From NCBI GenBank assembly GCA_036971475.1, contig JBAIZL010000008.1:9420263-9484262 (forward strand): a DNA stretch of 64,000 nt, written 5' to 3'. This document shows, one piece after another, positions 59,901 through 64,000 of this stretch. Origin of the DNA: Prosapia bicincta. Lineage: Eukaryota; Arthropoda; Insecta; Hemiptera; Cercopidae. The notes beneath the pieces are model-generated. The model worked only from the letters and a program-made list of their open reading frames with translations. It did not search any database and had not been told where the DNA came from. The stretch's first letter is position 1. Every line of letters begins with the position of its first letter. The translations under genes were made by a program, and so were the position numbers.

Positions 59901-62900
59901 GATAGATGTAAGGAAATTTGTAAGTTTTCTAACAAAATTAACTAAAGGGAACTACGGACAAGTTGTTAGTAGATAAGAGATAAAGGTATGTAGAGAACCG
60001 CAGATTAAGATGGGTAAGGATGAAACCAATAGTGTTGTGTCAGGAACAAGAGTAAAGGTCGTCAGTACGATAGATGTAAGGAAATTTGTAAGTTTTCTAA
60101 CAAAATTAACTAAAGGGAACTACGGACAAGTTGTTAGTAGATAAGAGATAAAGGTATGTGGAGAACCGCAGATTAAGATGGGTAAGGATGAAACCAATAG
60201 TGTTGTGTCAGGAACAAGAGTAAAGGTCGTCAGTACGATAGATGTAAGGAAATTTGTAAGTTTTCTAACAAAATTAACTAAAGGGAACTACGGACAAGTT
60301 GTTAGTAGATAAGAGATAAAGGTATGTAGAGAACCGCAGATTAAGATGGGTAAGGATGAAACCAATAGTGTTGTGTCAGGAACAAGAGTAAAGGTCGTCA
60401 GTACGATAGATGTAAGGAAATTTGTAAGTTTTCTAACAAAATTAACTAAAGGGAACTACGGACAAGTTGTTAGTAGATAAGAGATAAAGGTATGTAGAGA
60501 ACCGCAGATTAAGATGGGTAAGGATGAAACCAATAGTGTTGTGTCAGGAACAAGAGTAAAGGTCGTCAGTACGATAGATGTAAGGAAATTTGTAAGTTTT
60601 CTAACAAAATTAACTAAAGGGAACTACGGACAAGTTGTTAGTAGATAAGAGATAAAGGTATGTAGAGAACCGCAGATTAAGATGGATAAGGATGAAACCA
60701 ATAGTGTTGTGTCAGGAACAAGAGTAAAGGTCGTCAGTACGATAGATGTAAGGAAATTTCTAAGTTTTCTAACAAAATTAACTAAAGGGAACTACGGACA
60801 AGTTGTTAGTAGATAAGAGATAAAGGTATGTGGAGAACCGCAGATTAAGATGGGTAAGGATGAAACCAATAGTGTTGTGTCAGGAACAAGAGTAAAGGTC
60901 GTCAGTACGATAGATGTAAGGAAATTTCTAAGTTTTCTAACAAAATTAACTAAAGGGAACTACGGACAAGTTGTTAGTAGATAAGAGATAAAGGTATGTA
61001 GAGAACCGCAGATTAAGATGGGTAAGGATGAAACCAATAGTGTTGTGTCAGGAACAAGAGTAAAGGTCGTCAGTACGATAGATGTAAGGAAATTTCTAAG
61101 TTTTCTAACAAAATTAACCAAAGGGAACTACGGACAAGTTGTTAGTAGATAAGAGATAAAGGTATGTGGAGAACCGCAGATTAAGATGGGTAAGGATGAA
61201 ACCAATAGTGTTGTGTCAGGAACAAGAGTAAAGGTCGTCAGTACGATAGATGTAAGGAAATTTCTAAGTTTTCTAACAAAATTAACTAAAGGGAACTACG
61301 GACAAGTTGTTAGTAGATAAGAGATAAAGGTATGTGGAGAACCGCAGATTAAGATGGGTAAGGATGAAACCAATAGTGTTGTGTCAGGAACAAGAGTAAA
61401 GGTCGTCAGTACGATAGATGTAAGGAAATTTCTAAGTTTTCTAACAAAATTAACTAAAGGGAACTACGGACAAGTTGTTAGTAGATAAGAGATAAAGGTA
61501 TGTAGAGAACCGCAGATTAAGATGGGTAAGGATGAAACCAATAGTGTTGTGTCAGGAACAAGAGTAAAGGTCGTCAGTACGATAGATGTAAGGAAATTTG
61601 TAAGTTTTCTAACAAAATACACTAAAGGGAACTACGGACAAGTTGTTAGTAGATAAGAGATAAAGGTATGTAGAGAACCGCAGATTAAGATGGGTAAGGA
61701 TGAAACCAATAGTGTTGTGTCAGGAACAAGAGTAAAGGTCGTCAGTACGATAGATGTAAGGAAATTTCTAAGTTTTCTAACAAAATTAACTAAAGGGAAC
61801 TACGGACAAGTTGTTAGTAGATAAGAGATAAAGGTATGTAGAGAACCGCAGATTAAGATGGGTAAGGATGAAACCAATAGTGTTGTGTCAGGAACAAGAG
61901 TAAAGGTCGTCAGTACGATAGATGTAAGGAAATTTGTAAGTTTTCTAACAAAATTAGCTAAAGGGAACTACGGACAAGTTGTTAGTAGATAAGAGATAAA
62001 GGTATGTAGAGAACCGCAGATTAAGATGGGTAAGGATGAAACCAATAGTGTTGTGTCAGGAACAAGAGTAAAGGTCGTCAGTACGATAGATGTAAGGAAA
62101 TTTGTAAGTTTTCTAACAAAATTAACTAAAGGGAACTACGGACAAGTTGTTAGTAGATAAGAGATAAAGGTATGTGGAGAACCGCAGATTAAGATGGGTA
62201 AGGATGAAACCAATAGTGTTGTGTCAGGAACAAGAGTAAAGGTCGTCAGTACGATAGATGTAAGGAAATTTGTAAGTTTTCTAACAAAATTAACTAATGG
62301 GAACTACGGACAAGTTGTTAGTAGATAAGAGATAAAGGTATGTGGAGAACCGCAGATTAAGATGGGTAAGGATGAAACCAATAGTGTTGTGTCAGGAACA
62401 AGAGTAAAGGTCGTCAGTACGATAGATGTAAGGAAATTTGTAAGTTTTCTAACAAAATTAACTAAAGGGAACTACGGACAAGTTGTTAGTAGATAAGAGA
62501 TAAAGGTATGTGGAGAACCGCAGATTAAGATGGGTAAGGATGAAACCAATAGTGTTGTGTCAGGAACAAGAGTAAAGGTCGTCAGTACGATAGATGTAAG
62601 GAAATTGGTAAGTTTTCTAACAAAATTAACTAAAGGGAACTACGGACAAGTTGTTAGTAGATAAGAGATAAAGGTATGTAGAGAACCGCAGATTAAGATG
62701 GGTAAGGATGAAACCAATAGTGTTGTGTCAGGAACAAGAGTAAAGATCGTCAGTACGATAGATGTAAGGAAATTTCTAAGTTTTCTAACAAAATTAACTA
62801 AAGGGAACTACGGACAAGTTGTTAGTAGATAAGAGATAAAGGTATGTAGAGAACCGCAGATTAAGATGGGTAAGGATGAAACCAATAGTGTTGTGTCAGG

Positions 62901-64000
62901 AACAAGAGTAAAGGTCGTCAGTACGATAGATGTAAGGAAATTTGTAAGTTTTCTAACAAAATTAACTAAAGGGAACTACGGACAAGTTGTTAGTAGATAA
63001 GAGATAAAGGTATGTGGAGAACCGCAGATTAAGATGGGTAAGGATGAAACCAATAGTGTTGTGTCAGGAACAAGAGTAAAGGTCGTCAGTACGATAGATG
63101 TAAGGAAATTTGTAAGTTTTCTAACAAAATTAACTAAAGGGAACTACGGACAAGTTGTTAGTAGATAAGAGATAAAGGTATGTAGAGAACCGCAGATTAA
63201 GATGGGTAAGGATGAAACCAATAGTGTTGTGTCAGGAACAAGAGTAAAGGTCGTCAGTACGATAGATGTAAGGAAATTTGTAAGTTTTCTAACAAAATTA
63301 ACTAAAGGGAACTACGGACAAGTTGTTAGTAGATAAGAGATAAAGGTATGTAGAGAACCGCAGATTAAGATGGGTAAGGATGAAACCAATAGTGTTGTGT
63401 CAGGAACAAGAGTAAAGGTCGTCAGTACGATAGATGTAAGGAAATTTGTAAGTTTTCTAACAAAATTAACTAAAGGGAACTACGGACAAGTTGTTAGTAG
63501 ATAAGAGATAAAGGTATGTAGAGAACCGCAGATTAAGATGGGTAAGGATGAAACCAATAGTGTTGTGTCAGGAACAAGAGTTAAGGTCGTCAGTACGATA
63601 GATGTAAGGAAATTTCTAAGTTTTCTAACAAAATTAACTAAAGGAAACTACGGACAAGTTGTTAGCAGATAAGAGATAAAGGTATGTAGAGAACCGCAGA
63701 TTAAGATGGGTAAGGATGAAACCAATAGTGTTGTGTCAGGAACAAGAGTTAAGGTCGTCAGTACCATAGATGTAAGGAAATTTCTAAGTTTTCTAACAAA
63801 ATTAACTAAAGGGAACTACGGACAAGTTGTTAGTAGATAAGAGATAAAGGTATGTAGAGAACCGCAGATTAAGATGGGTAAGGATGAAACCAATAGTGTT
63901 GTGTCAGGAACAAGAGTTAAGGTCGTCAGTACGATAGATGTAAGGAAATTTGTAAGTTTTCTAACAAAATTAACTAAAGGGAACTACGGACAAGTTGTTA
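53929..64000 (+). repeat. 168-bp tandem satellite, about 60 monomers, runs off the window
   Basis: The unit starting GAGATAAAGGTATGTGGAGA repeats every 168 bp (54,097, 54,265, 54,433 and so on) without length change to the end of the window. Common variant sites are G/A in TATGT(G/A)G, T/A in GAGT(T/A)AAGG and G/C in TTT(G/C)TAAG. Rarer marks, such as ATTGAGATGG, GGAAAC with GTTAGCAG, TACCATA, and ATATGAG for ATAAGAG, recur at multiples of 168 bp, which shows block duplication. The unit is 56 codons with one TAA, so 44-codon frames are a by-product. The two 100-codon frames (54,970 and 57,658) arise from one stop-loss variant and are not genes. Confidence 0.98.

Overview
The window is animal genomic DNA from an insect. 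This rests on an alpha-catenin gene with insect-type coding sequence, long AT-rich introns, GT-AG splice sites and a dense load of Penelope-like, hAT, pogo/Tigger and LINE elements. A hemimetabolous insect with a large genome, such as a hemipteran, would fit, but the species cannot be fixed from sequence alone.

Region 1 (1-32,540) is the 3' half of the alpha-catenin gene on the + strand. Ten coding exons at nine positions join in frame, from human alphaE-catenin residue about 433 (M domain) to the stop codon at 32,351-32,353. This encodes the M2/M3 force-sensing bundles, the phosphorylated linker (P-linker) and the whole F-actin-binding domain; the beta-catenin- and vinculin-binding exons lie upstream of the window. 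The most interesting feature is a tandem pair of homologous P-linker exons (10,762-10,831 and 10,893-10,965) 61 bases apart. Using both creates a TAG at the junction, and using neither shifts the frame into a stop, so exactly one must be chosen.

The introns carry transposon debris: a small foldback (2.4-2.8 kb), a head-to-head Penelope composite (3.1-5.4 kb) interrupted by a non-autonomous hAT element with a perfect 8-bp target duplication, a near-perfect 570-bp palindrome (9.30-9.87 kb), a Penelope relic (11.4-12.05 kb), a 2.5-kb hAT transposon with broken transposase and perfect target duplication (12.3-14.8 kb), a Penelope copy with inverted terminal repeats (16.0-17.6 kb), pogo/Tigger debris, a 20-copy 38-bp minisatellite (22.6-23.4 kb) and a Penelope endonuclease relic (23.4-23.9 kb).

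Region 2 (32.5-40 kb) is intergenic: a minus-strand pogo/Tigger relic (34.4-35.4 kb), a third Penelope copy (36.45-37.95 kb) and, immediately beside it, a 5'-truncated LINE with RNase H and a 14-bp target duplication (37,980-39,916). The Penelope terminal repeats hold a conserved hammerhead-ribozyme-like fold.

Region 3 (40-53.7 kb) holds a likely promoter and first exon of an unidentified gene (about 40.34-40.60 kb), a solo Penelope terminal repeat, two inverted copies of a 1.6-kb repeat (42.1 and 50.4 kb) that flank a second inverted repeat with 600-bp arms (46.7-48.6 kb), an unidentified open exon-like segment (48.7-49.1 kb), and a promoter-like stretch with CCAAT, CRE-like and TATA motifs (49.74 kb).

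Region 4 (53.7-64.0 kb, running off the end) is a 168-bp tandem satellite of about 60 monomers with block duplications and a decayed left edge.
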